The notes: generated by a model from the letters alone, not told the origin. Positions 1-6,708 are shown, numbered from the stretch's first letter. The stretch is DNA of 8,880 nucleotides from Fimenecus sp045594645 (GCA_045594645.1 JAZNYY010000068.1:1-8880), one strand, 5' to 3'. Numbers and translations are program-made.

Positions 1-304
1 GTTCAAAATACTCTTGTAACACATCAACAATCGCATCACCAAGTTCATTCTGATTAAGAGTAACATCAGCCAATACACCCATAATTTTAGTGCCAATATC
101 ATCAAAATTCAAGGGCCATGCTAACTGAACTTCACCGTCAACCACAATGGGCTCGCCGTTTTCGTCAGCATAAGCAAGGTTGGGGCCCGAATAGCCCTGT
201 AAAATAACTACAGGCACTTTTTCTTCTTCCACAGCCATAACGCCAATTGACATTACAGAGAAGAGCATAAGTGCTGAAAGAATAACTGCTAATACCTTTT
301 TCAT
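1..304 (-). CDS. Secreted protein, N-terminal part only, possibly lipase/esterase-like
   Basis: This is the first 101 codons of a gene that continues past the left edge. The ATG is at 304-302 and is preceded by an AAGGGG-type SD around 312-317. The product opens with a signal peptide (MKKVLAVILSALMLFSVMSIGVMA), so it is probably exported. The mature part begins with VPVVILQGYSGPNL. A hydrophobic strand followed by a Gly-rich turn at the start of the mature chain recalls the oxyanion-side loop of alpha/beta-hydrolases of the lipase/LCAT type. The catalytic Ser, Asp and His would lie outside the window, so this is only a hint. It has its own promoter and is separated from the upstream lipoprotein gene by a terminator, so it is probably an independent unit. 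Confidence 0.7.
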   Translation of the reverse strand, partial: MKKVLAVILSALMLFSVMSIGVMAVEEEKVPVVILQGYSGPNLAYADENGEPIVVDGEVQLAWPLNFDDIGTKIMGVLADVTLNQNELGDAIVDVLQEYFE

Positions 305-343
305 AACAATTCCCCTTTTCAAAAAAGAATTACAATACACTTT

Positions 344-372
344 ATTGTACACCCTCAAATAGAAAAAATCAA
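344..372 (-). promoter_or_regulatory. Sigma-A-type promoter for the gene at 1-304
   Basis: On the minus strand TTGATT (372-367) and TACAAT (349-344) are separated by exactly 17 bases. They match the -35 and -10 consensus at 4 of 6 and 5 of 6 positions. The -35 box partly overlaps the T-tract of the upstream terminator, so one gene's end and the next gene's start share bases. The leader from here to the ATG is about 30-35 bases. Confidence 0.65.
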
Positions 373-405
373 TAAAAACAGCGGTATTCATTGTTGAATA
401 CCGCT
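371..405 (-). terminator. Rho-independent terminator after the lipoprotein gene
   Basis: Positions 380-390 and 395-405 form a perfect 11-bp inverted repeat (AGCGGTATTCA / TGAATACCGCT) with a 4-base loop. Read on the minus strand it is followed by GTTTTTATT, a T-tract. It lies about 45 bases beyond the stop of the 399-residue lipoprotein gene and ends the two-gene operon. Confidence 0.85.
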
Positions 406-449
406 ATAATTTTATAACTTTATTTTATTTTTTTTGTGTTTTTAGCGCA

Positions 450-1649
450 TTACTCAGCCTTTTCTTCTACTTCCCAACCAAAGTTGTATGTAAGTGAAGA
501 GGTGCAGGGGAATTCCACAACCACTGTGCCGTATTTTTCAAGTGCACCTGCGAATGTAACATTTGCAGTAATAACCATATTCTTTTCATATGTTGCATAT
601 GTCATCTGGTCGTTAACCGCATTAAAGCCTGCTGAAATCTTGCAGGGATTAAAAGCGATTTCAAATGAATTCACCTTAAGATAGTTTTCAGCAACCTTGA
701 ACTGCTCTAAAATACCGTCTTTTTCACGAACTGTGAAAGCCTTTTTTACGCTTGTAACATCGGGCTTAACCGCGATATTGATTGTTCTGTAAATCTCTGA
801 AGGAACAAAGATATATTCGCCCTCAAGAGCGCCCTCTTTGTATTCAGCATTATTACCATCTTCGTCAAGGTCGTGAACATAAGTATAAACAAGAGAAGTA
901 TAAACAGGCTGTGTTACAATACCTGTTTCTTCATTTGTATCTGTGTAAAGGTCAGCGAGCGTAAGTGTGCTTGCATTCTTCTCACCAAGAGGATAGATAA
1001 TGTTTGTGAGGTCCTCATTGAAATCAGTTGCAACAAGCTCGTCTTCGTCGCCCTCTTTAACCTGATATTTCTCTTCGTTTGAGATATTCATAAGATATTT
1101 GCCGATATCCTGCAACGCCATATCAGCATAAAGGCGGAATGCCGCTTTGAGCTCATCTTGACCATCAAGAAGCTCGCCGTTTTCATTCATAAACTTAACG
1201 CCGTCGCCGTGGTTTATCCAGAAATTCTCATAATATGAAACTCTGGCAACGCCTGTTGTTTTGATTTCGTTGATTTTCTCATTGAAATAATCAAGAACGC
1301 CCTGCTGATTTGCTGTAAATGCTGACATTTCTTCGTCAGAAATAAGAGCAATAACATCAGCAAAATAATCTTTATCGCCAAACTTTGAAACAATCTCATA
1401 ATAAGAAAGCTGAACTTCTTTATCATCAGTTTTCTTGTTTGTGTTTTCATAGAGAGTTGCAAGCTGGTCGCCGGGAAGAACATCTTTAAGCTCTCCGTAA
1501 GTAAATGTAAAGCTTACATCCTTAAGGTCAGTTTTAACACTTACTGCTTCGGGACGGTTAACCTCTGAGCCGCCACATCCCGCAAAGGTTGCCACCATAA
1601 GCACAACTACCATTGCCAAGCTTAAAATTCTCATAACATTCTTTTTCAT
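450..1649 (-). CDS. Lipoprotein of unknown function, 399 aa
   Basis: The first 25 residues are a lipoprotein signal: MKKN, a hydrophobic stretch, then T-F-A-G-C with Cys25 as the likely lipidated residue. The -3 position is Phe rather than the usual Leu, a mild deviation. The remaining 375 residues are hydrophilic, have no other membrane segment, and should lie outside the membrane. The mature part is rich in acidic and aromatic residues. The last third has repeated beta-strand-like stretches (such as TYEKNMVITANVTFAG) ending in NFGWEVEEKAE. I do not recognise a family. The ATG has an AAAGGGG SD at 1664-1658, 8 bases upstream. Only 28 bases separate it from the stop of the M28 peptidase gene, so the two are probably co-transcribed. 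A substrate-binding or accessory role for the peptidase is possible but is a guess. Confidence 0.85.
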   Translation of the reverse strand: MKKNVMRILSLAMVVVLMVATFAGCGGSEVNRPEAVSVKTDLKDVSFTFTYGELKDVLPGDQLATLYENTNKKTDDKEVQLSYYEIVSKFGDKDYFADVIALISDEEMSAFTANQQGVLDYFNEKINEIKTTGVARVSYYENFWINHGDGVKFMNENGELLDGQDELKAAFRLYADMALQDIGKYLMNISNEEKYQVKEGDEDELVATDFNEDLTNIIYPLGEKNASTLTLADLYTDTNEETGIVTQPVYTSLVYTYVHDLDEDGNNAEYKEGALEGEYIFVPSEIYRTINIAVKPDVTSVKKAFTVREKDGILEQFKVAENYLKVNSFEIAFNPCKISAGFNAVNDQMTYATYEKNMVITANVTFAGALEKYGTVVVEFPCTSSLTYNFGWEVEEKAE

Positions 1650-1677
1650 TTATATTTCCCCTTTCGGTGAATAATGC

Positions 1678-2949
1678 TTATTTATATTCCTCTTTAAGAC
1701 CTTGTTCGTCAAAAAGGAACACTGTTTCAAGAGCGATTTTCAAGGTATCCTCAATTGTTTTCATTTCAATGATACCTGCCACATCATCGCGAGTGTGGTA
1801 ATATCTTGCGGGGGCGGGGTCCATTGCAGTAAATGCAACTGATTTAATGCCACCCTGCTGCATTGCTGCAGCGTCTGTTGAGCCGAGAGGTGTTGTGGTG
1901 TATTTTACGGGCACCTCTGCATTCTCAGCCGCTTTTTTCATAAGGGCGCAAGCCTGTTTGTCAAGCTTTACGGTTGCTGTCATATCCTTTGTAACAACTC
2001 CCATAAATTCGTAATCTCGAATTGTATCAAGAGCCACGAAAATTGTTTCAACGCCGTCATTTTTGAACTCATCAGCGTGAGCTTCAGCATAAGCCTTTGA
2101 GCCACGAAGTCCTTCTTCTTCAGCACCTACTGACATTGCAACAACTTCTGTATTTTCAAAGGTGATATTGTTATTTTTAAGGTAAAGAAGAACTGCCATT
2201 GAGGTGAAAACACCTGAAAGGTCGTCGTTTGCACCCTCAACCGCCAATTTCCAATTCACAAAGAACATTACTGCCACAAGGAACGGAACTGTAATTGCCT
2301 GAATAATCAACGGAACAAGCTGAAGCTGACTGTTATCAATAAATAAGCCGACAATTGAAAGAATAAGCGTAATCAAAAGGCTTGCAACTGCACCAGCCAC
2401 TACAACTGACACGAGCTTTGCACCGCCGAGGTGTGTATATCGCCACTCATAAGCAGTATCCATATGACCGCCGAAGATAATTCTTCTTTTTGTTTCGCCG
2501 GTTGCTTTTCTTGTGCAGATTACATTGCTTGACTCAGCCTTTTTAAAGAATGGGTCGAGCACCTTTTTGTATAAAAGGAATTCGCCGACAAGGAACACTA
2601 CTGCGATAACGCAAAGCACAAGGGATACAATATGAAGAATTCCTGCAGCAGCAGAAACAACGCCTGTAAATGCCAAAATCCCTAAAACAGCCGCAACCAA
2701 AGCGAGAACACCGTCAATTGTAACCCAGCTCATAAAAGCCTTGGGGCTTAAAGTGAATTTTTCTCTTTTTACCTCGTCGGCAATGGGGGTCATAAGCTTT
2801 TCAACATAATCCTGACCCTTTTTTTCACCCTCAAAGCCTGCGGGACGAGGGCCAACCTCTTTACAAACCTTGCGGATTTCTCTCACTGCAAAATTGGAGC
2901 ATTCACGCACCTTTGAAGCATAATGAGTATGACTTTCGCTTGCTTTCAA
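1678..2949 (-). CDS. Membrane-embedded M28-family zinc peptidase (TTG start, 423 aa)
   Basis: The predicted product is a metallopeptidase of the M28 (aminopeptidase Y/S) family. Counting from the TTG at 2949, the five expected zinc or catalytic motifs occur in order: GGHMD (His162), ANDDLSG (Asp242), GAEEEGLRGS (Glu277 catalytic, Glu278 ligand), ALDTI (Asp308) and YYHTRDD (His385). Four hydrophobic helices lie near residues 80-98, 105-127, 178-203 and 210-232. The last two fall between the first and second zinc ligands, where soluble relatives have only a short loop. I prefer the TTG because GGAGG (2962-2958) sits 8 bases before it; the reading frame also extends to a GTG at 2973 (431 aa), which would place that SD inside the gene. 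It is probably an aminopeptidase acting at the membrane; the substrate is unknown. It is the first gene of an operon with the lipoprotein at 450-1649. Confidence 0.9.
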   Translation of the reverse strand: MKASESHTHYASKVRECSNFAVREIRKVCKEVGPRPAGFEGEKKGQDYVEKLMTPIADEVKREKFTLSPKAFMSWVTIDGVLALVAAVLGILAFTGVVSAAAGILHIVSLVLCVIAVVFLVGEFLLYKKVLDPFFKKAESSNVICTRKATGETKRRIIFGGHMDTAYEWRYTHLGGAKLVSVVVAGAVASLLITLILSIVGLFIDNSQLQLVPLIIQAITVPFLVAVMFFVNWKLAVEGANDDLSGVFTSMAVLLYLKNNNITFENTEVVAMSVGAEEEGLRGSKAYAEAHADEFKNDGVETIFVALDTIRDYEFMGVVTKDMTATVKLDKQACALMKKAAENAEVPVKYTTTPLGSTDAAAMQQGGIKSVAFTAMDPAPARYYHTRDDVAGIIEMKTIEDTLKIALETVFLFDEQGLKEEYK

Positions 2950-2957
2950 AATAACGA

Positions 2958-2962
2958 CCTCC
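2958..2962 (-). promoter_or_regulatory. SD site that decides the M28 peptidase start
   Basis: GGAGG on the minus strand lies 8 bases before the TTG at 2949-2947. The upstream GTG at 2973 has no comparable SD at the right distance, so the TTG is the better start. Confidence 0.7.
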
Positions 2963-2998
2963 AAATGTGGCACAAAACACCACGATATATTCCTAAAG

Positions 2999-3027
2999 AT
3001 TATATCACACTTTTTTTATTTAGTCAC
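2999..3027 (-). promoter_or_regulatory. Extended -10 promoter for the peptidase-lipoprotein operon
   Basis: On the minus strand TATAAT (3004-2999) is a perfect -10 box preceded by TGA, giving the extended TGnTATAAT form. Seventeen bases upstream GTGACT (3027-3022) gives a 4-of-6 match to the -35 consensus. The transcript would start near 2992, leaving a leader of about 43 bases to the TTG start. Confidence 0.7.
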
Positions 3028-3053
3028 TATTATTTTAAAAATTTTTGCAAATA

Positions 3054-3082
3054 TTGACATTGAAAAGAAAAAATACTAAACT
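3054..3082 (+). promoter_or_regulatory. Probable promoter for the M15-like gene
   Basis: A perfect TTGACA lies at 3054-3059. At a 17-base spacing TAAACT (3077-3082) is a weak -10; TATTAT at 3082-3087 is a better sequence at a poor spacing. An AAGGA SD at 3103-3107 sits 9 bases before the ATG at 3117. Together with the opposing promoter at 2999-3027 this makes 2974-3116 a compact divergent promoter region. Confidence 0.5.
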
Positions 3083-3116
3083 ATTATATACAAAATTATT
3101 TCAAGGATAAACAGTT

Positions 3117-3986
3117 ATGAAAAAAAGGCGTTTACAAATAAAAATTTTCTTATTAAGTGCTCTTGTGGTGATTTTAGGCGTTTTATCGGCTCTGTACATC
3201 GCTTTTTGCCGTGACGGCAGTTACAATGAGGTGAAAATTGAAACACCAACTGAGAGCACTACAGAGGCAACTACGGAAGCAACTACTCTTGATACCTCCG
3301 CAGGTGAAGAAGAACCGTCATCAACAGAAACTCCCGCCGACAGCACCTCCGAGCCCGAGGAAGCTTCGACTGAAGCACCTACCAATTGGAAGTCTTATGA
3401 CCCTTTGACAGAGCTTGCGGGCGAAAAATGGGCACTTACACTTATAAACAAGAATTATCCTCTTGACAAAAAATATGCCCCTACTCTTTCACCCGTAGTT
3501 GAAGGCAGTTCTGTTACTGCTGACAGCCGAGTTTCAGAAGCATATCAATTAATGTATGCCGAGGCGCTCAAGGCAGGATATGTGTTAACACCTTATTCGG
3601 CATATTGCAGTTATCAAGGTCAGCAGACAATATATAACAATAAAATTCAGTCTTTCATTTTCCAAGGTATGACCGAGGACGAAGCAAAGCAGAATGCCGA
3701 AAAAAGAATTGAGCCCGCAGGCTGTAGCGAAAACGGTGCGGGACTTTCAGTTGATATTATCAGCGCGAGTGCGGGATTTGCCTCAACTGACGAATACAAA
3801 TGGCTTACACAAAACGCATTTAAATATGGATTTGTACTTCGTTATCCCGACGATAAGGTTGATATAACGGGAATGATTTATCAGCCGTGGCATTGGCGCT
3901 ATGTGGGCATTGAAGCCGCCACCGAAATGAAAAATAATAATCAATGCTTGGAAGAATATTTGGGCATTGTAAAAGCAGAAAATTAA
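3117..3986 (+). CDS. Membrane-anchored VanY/M15B-like protein, probably catalytically inactive
   Basis: Residues 8-30 form a membrane anchor with a basic start (MKKRR). Residues 40-90 are a Thr/Ser/Glu/Pro-rich linker with EATTEATT-type repeats, typical of a chain crossing the wall. Residues 103-283 align by eye with the D-Ala-D-Ala carboxypeptidase (VanY, M15B) fold: a LTLINKNYPLD opening, SAYCSYQGQ, PAGCSENGAGLSVD and YQPWHWRYVG. In active members these motifs read SxYRSxxxQ, SEHxxGxAxD and EPWHxRYVG. Here the Arg is Cys164, the zinc-ligand His is Asn206 and the catalytic Glu is Gln256; the ligands Asp213 and His259 remain. The reading frame is intact and the fold residues are kept, so this is not simple decay. 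It may bind peptidoglycan stem peptides without cutting them, or act as a regulator; that is inference. It is a single-gene unit with its own terminator. Confidence 0.85.
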   Translation: MKKRRLQIKIFLLSALVVILGVLSALYIAFCRDGSYNEVKIETPTESTTEATTEATTLDTSAGEEEPSSTETPADSTSEPEEASTEAPTNWKSYDPLTELAGEKWALTLINKNYPLDKKYAPTLSPVVEGSSVTADSRVSEAYQLMYAEALKAGYVLTPYSAYCSYQGQQTIYNNKIQSFIFQGMTEDEAKQNAEKRIEPAGCSENGAGLSVDIISASAGFASTDEYKWLTQNAFKYGFVLRYPDDKVDITGMIYQPWHWRYVGIEAATEMKNNNQCLEEYLGIVKAEN

Positions 3987-3998
3987 ATCAGATAGTAG

Positions 3999-4024
3999 GG
4001 CGGGAGCAAGCTCCCGCCGTTTTT
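3999..4024 (+). terminator. Rho-independent terminator of the M15-like gene
   Basis: GGCGGGAG (3999-4006) pairs with CTCCCGCC (4011-4018) around a CAAG loop and is followed by GTTTTT. It begins 13 bases after the stop at 3986. Confidence 0.88.
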
Positions 4025-4029
4025 ATGCA

Positions 4030-4094
4030 AAAATTTAGTTTGATGTCCCACTATTTCGGGCGCTTCGTGAAGCGCCCCTACGAAGTTAAATTTT
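4030..4094. repeat. Imperfect palindrome of about 65 bp with a strong central hairpin
   Basis: The core GGGCGCTTC-GT-GAAGCGCCC (4058-4077) is a perfect 9-bp inverted repeat. Outer arms AAAATTTAGTTT (4030-4041) and AAGTTAAATTTT (4083-4094) pair at 10 of 12 positions. There is no T-tract directly after the core on either strand, so it does not look like a terminator. It lies between two convergent genes, as expected of a small palindromic dispersed repeat of the REP or MITE kind. Only one copy is in the window, so that class is unproven. Confidence 0.5.
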
Positions 4095-4111
4095 CTACAT
4101 TAAATGCATTT

Positions 4112-4139
4112 AAAAAAGCCACTCGCGAGGAGTGGCTTT
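4112..4139 (-). terminator. Rho-independent terminator ending the surface-protein operon
   Basis: AAAGCCACTC (4115-4124) and GAGTGGCTTT (4130-4139) form a 10-bp stem with a 5-base loop. On the minus strand it continues into a six-T run (4117-4112). It begins 21 bases beyond the stop of the Asp-rich protein gene and closes the operon that spans 4160-8880. Confidence 0.85.
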
Positions 4140-4159
4140 AATTATTTAAGTTATAAGAT

Positions 4160-6124
4160 TTAAACAGCGGGCTGTTCTTCCTCTTCTTCATCATCCTTTT
4201 TGCGTTTGAAGAGAATGATAATGAACAAGAACAAGCTGAGTGCCATTACTGAACCCATTGCAACGGGATTCTCAAAGAATTCCGCAAGAGTATCGGGAAT
4301 TTCCGGAAGAACAACAGGCTTTTTAGGTCCGCCGATTTCAATTACAACGCCGTCATCGTCCTTATCCTTGTCGCCGCCGTCATAATCGTCAACATGACCG
4401 TCACCGTCTTTGTCGGGGTCTTCATTATCGGGGATACCGTCGTTATCGTCGTCATCGTCATCCTTATCGGGAGTACCGTCGCCGTCTGTATCTGTGAAGT
4501 CGTCGTCATCGTACTCGTCACCGTCGGGAAGTCCGTCATTATCGTCGTCCTTATCCTCTTTATCGGGGATACCGTCGCCGTCTGTGTCACGATTTGGGTG
4601 GTCGGGGTCCTGCTCATCGGGGATACCGTCATTATCGTCATCGGGGTCTTCCTTATCGGGAATACCATCGTTGTCGTCATCGGGGTCTTTACTGTCAGGA
4701 GTGCCGTCACCATCTGTGTCACGATTTGGGTGGTCGGGGTCATCCTTATCGGGTATGCCGTCGCCGTCGTCATCGTCGTCTTCCTTATCGGGAGTGCCGT
4801 CGTTATCGTCATCGGGGTCATACTTGTCGGGAATGCCGTCGCCGTCTGTATCACGATTTGGATGGTCGGGGTCATCCTTATCAAGAATGCCGTCGCCGTC
4901 ATCATCGTCATCATAAACTACATCGCCGGGGCCGTCGGGAAGCCCGTCATTATCGTCATCCTCATCATCAACATCGGGGATACCGTCGCCGTCAGTGTCT
5001 CTTTCGGGACTGTCGGGGTCATCCTTATCGGGAAGTCCGTCATTGTCGTCGTCATCGTCATCAATATCGGGAGTTCCGTCATTATCGTCATCGGGATCGT
5101 ATTTATCGGGGATTCCGTCATCATCTGTATCGCGGTCGGGATGGTCAGGGTCCTTCTTATCGGGAGTGCCGTCGTTGTCGTCATCGTCATCCTCATTGTC
5201 GGGGATGCCGTCATTATCGTCATCGTCGTCATCTCTGTCGGGAGTGCCGTCGTCATCTGTATCGCGGTCAGGATGGTCGGGGTCATCCTTATCGGGAATT
5301 CCGTCACCGTCGTCATCCGGGTCATAAATTACATCACCGGGGCCGTCGGGATCAACCGGGTTAGGACTATTGGGGTCGCCGGGGTCAGTTTCGTCGGGGT
5401 CTTTATCGGGGATTCCGTTGCCGTCATTATCAGCAATATAGAAATCGAGATAAATAACCTCTGTTCCTGTGGGAACAAGAACCACCTGAGTGCCGTCCTC
5501 AGCCTCTGTAAGTACAACTTTATCGCTATCATCTGTCATTACAATAACAAATGATGTGTTTGCAAGAACCTCTCCGTCCTTTGAAATTGTAACGAAATGC
5601 TTGCCTTCAGAAATATCGTCAATCTTATATCGACCGTCATTATCGGTAGTAGCTGTTGCACTGCCAAAATCAAAGCTCAATGTAGCACCTTTGATTTCTT
5701 CTTTTTTCTCTTCATTGCCTAAATAGACTGTACCCTCCATATCAGTCTTTTTGCACTGGTCATTAGGGTCGTCAGAGCATTTCTCGAATGTAACATCAAT
5801 ATAAGTGTCAGTAACAATATCTTTGATTTTAAGATTTCCGTTAACATATTCATCTGTAACATCAACACCGTTTACGATAATGCTGTCAAGATGATAGCCG
5901 TTTTCAAAATAGACGCCAAGGTCGATTTCACCAAATCTGTCAATCTTAAACTGTGCTCCGTCAGCGCAAATTTTGCCGTTGACAAGAACAAAACCACCGT
6001 CGTTGTAATTAACTGTCACATTGTGCTCTGTGGGCACAGTTGTACCAATCTGCATTGCAAAACCGGGAATAGCCATTGCTAAAACCATTGCAAGTGCAAC
6101 AACAACGCTTAATACTTTTTTCAA
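4160..6124 (-). CDS. Membrane-anchored surface protein with thrombospondin type 3-like calcium-binding repeats, 654 aa
   Basis: The order is: signal peptide 1-23 (ends IPGFA); a beta domain at about 32-113 resembling divergent InlB-B or 'bacterial repeat' modules (HLDSIIVNGVDVT, then DTYIDVTF); a carboxypeptidase-regulatory-like domain at about 130-205 (ATTDNDGRYKIDDISEGKH); Asp-rich repeats at about 234-590; a membrane helix at 620-639 followed by KRKK and an acidic tail. The repeat region has 20 perfect DG[ITL]PD or NGIPD motifs plus variants DGILD and DGHVD, in the DxDxDG pattern that binds calcium in thrombospondin type 3 repeats. There is no LPXTG motif, so the helix should be the anchor. 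The start is TTG with a full AAGGAGGT SD. The gene lies 50 bases after the last small paralogue with no terminator between, so it is the final gene of that operon. It probably forms a stiff calcium-dependent stalk; its partner is unproven. Confidence 0.9.
   Translation of the reverse strand: MKKVLSVVVALAMVLAMAIPGFAMQIGTTVPTEHNVTVNYNDGGFVLVNGKICADGAQFKIDRFGEIDLGVYFENGYHLDSIIVNGVDVTDEYVNGNLKIKDIVTDTYIDVTFEKCSDDPNDQCKKTDMEGTVYLGNEEKKEEIKGATLSFDFGSATATTDNDGRYKIDDISEGKHFVTISKDGEVLANTSFVIVMTDDSDKVVLTEAEDGTQVVLVPTGTEVIYLDFYIADNDGNGIPDKDPDETDPGDPNSPNPVDPDGPGDVIYDPDDDGDGIPDKDDPDHPDRDTDDDGTPDRDDDDDDNDGIPDNEDDDDDNDGTPDKKDPDHPDRDTDDDGIPDKYDPDDDNDGTPDIDDDDDDNDGLPDKDDPDSPERDTDGDGIPDVDDEDDDNDGLPDGPGDVVYDDDDDGDGILDKDDPDHPNRDTDGDGIPDKYDPDDDNDGTPDKEDDDDDGDGIPDKDDPDHPNRDTDGDGTPDSKDPDDDNDGIPDKEDPDDDNDGIPDEQDPDHPNRDTDGDGIPDKEDKDDDNDGLPDGDEYDDDDFTDTDGDGTPDKDDDDDDNDGIPDNEDPDKDGDGHVDDYDGGDKDKDDDGVVIEIGGPKKPVVLPEIPDTLAEFFENPVAMGSVMALSLFLFIIILFKRKKDDEEEEEQPAV
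4523..4933 (-). repeat. 137-residue super-repeat, copy B
   Basis: Residues 398-534 run from GPGDVVY to DNDGLPD, exactly 137 codons (411 bases). DPDHPNRDTD occurs at unit positions 21, 65 and 109, in the same register as copy A. Confidence 0.85.
4934..5344 (-). repeat. 137-residue super-repeat, copy A
   Basis: Residues 261-397 run from GPGDVIY to DNDGLPD, exactly 137 codons, directly abutting copy B. DPDHPDRDTD is at unit positions 21 and 65 and DPDSPERDTD at 109. Equal length and register point to a duplication of the whole 411-base block after the 44-residue units had formed. Confidence 0.85.
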
Positions 6125-6132
6125 TGAAATCC

Positions 6133-6140
6133 ACCTCCTT
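6133..6140 (-). promoter_or_regulatory. Full-consensus SD before a TTG start
   Basis: AAGGAGGT on the minus strand lies 8 bases before the TTG at 6124-6122 and supports that start for the Asp-rich surface protein. The next in-frame ATG lies inside the signal peptide and would remove its basic end. Confidence 0.8.
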
Positions 6141-6174
6141 GAAAAATTTTAAAACAAATCAACGCGGAGGTCGA

Positions 6175-6708
6175 TTACGGAGTAGGTGCATTATATATTA
6201 CATTATATGTTACCGCACCTTTGTAAGCTGCCACGGGAACACCACCGAAGTCTTCTATAGCAACTTTAACTGCTGTTGCAGGTTTTGTACCTTCGTCATT
6301 AACTTCGCCAAAGTTTGTCACAACATTACCACCTGTGAGAGTGTATTCAAGCTGGAATTCAGATGTTGGGTCACTTACAAGCTTCATTACATTACCATCT
6401 GTTGCATCTTCTGTAACAGAAATGTCAAGGCTTGCACCAAGAAGAAGCTGAGATTCAACTGAATATGTTATATCATATTCTTTTGTTTCATTCCAACCAA
6501 TTTCTGTTGAAGCGGGGAATGTAACTGTGTAATAATAAGCGTCCGTGCCATCTTCTTTTGTATCTTTTGTAACAACTTCTGCATTAGCAGTCTGAACACC
6601 ATCAACAGCTGCAGGGTCATCCTTTGTGATTGAAATCTCTGCAAATGCAGGAACTGCAATAGCCATCATCATTACAATAGCCATAGCAAATGCTAAAACC
6701 TTTTTCAT
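6175..6708 (-). CDS. Small secreted beta-domain paralogue 5 of the array, 177 aa
   Basis: The signal peptide is residues 1-23 (ends AVPAFA). The mature part is predicted all-beta. It carries the family marks: TVTFPASTEIGWNET (61-75), Y-x-V-x-S-Q-L (82-88), LEYTLTGG (121-127) and AYKGAVTYNV (161-170), ending YNAPTP. It is the longest member and groups with its neighbour at 6749-7252: both have EDF or ADF with VP before the last strand, a Gly-containing Y-x-G strand and a Pro-rich tail. There is no cysteine, membrane segment or sorting signal in the mature chain. The SD is AAGGAGAG at 6725-6718. I do not recognise a named family; the C-terminal strand pattern recalls secreted Ig-like or fimbrial-type domains, but that is structural guesswork. 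Confidence 0.85.
   Translation of the reverse strand: MKKVLAFAMAIVMMMAIAVPAFAEISITKDDPAAVDGVQTANAEVVTKDTKEDGTDAYYYTVTFPASTEIGWNETKEYDITYSVESQLLLGASLDISVTEDATDGNVMKLVSDPTSEFQLEYTLTGGNVVTNFGEVNDEGTKPATAVKVAIEDFGGVPVAAYKGAVTYNVIYNAPTP

Larger units (their letters stand above)
4355..5425 (-). repeat. Asp-rich calcium-binding repeat region with a 13+13+18-residue rhythm
   Basis: Within residues 234-590 of the surface protein the DG[ITL]PD motif recurs with steps of 13, 13 and 18 residues. The longer step carries an extra DPDHP before RDTD, so the true unit is 44 residues (132 bases). The region is locally richer in G+C than its surroundings because of GAC and GGN codons. Confidence 0.85.

Noticed and set aside
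2950..2973. GTG at 2973 as the start of the M28 peptidase
   Set aside because: It lacks a well-placed SD, and the strong GGAGG at 2962-2958 would then lie inside the gene. The TTG at 2949 fits that SD.
3944..4141. Plus-strand frame of 65 codons overlapping the end of the M15-like gene
   Set aside because: It runs through a terminator hairpin and the palindrome, has no SD, and its product has no recognisable pattern.
4355..5425. Regularly spaced repeats that could suggest a CRISPR array
   Set aside because: The repeats are in-frame, codon-periodic and degenerate, with no constant repeat and unique spacer. They encode Asp-rich calcium-binding motifs.
4394..5554. Long plus-strand open frame (386 codons) rich in Val and Ile, plus other Ser-rich, Arg/His-rich and Thr/Met-rich frames over the same stretch
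   Set aside because: These are shadows of the Asp/Gly-rich repeat on the minus strand. GAY and GGN codons contain no stop when read in the other frames. None has a signal, an SD or a plausible domain.
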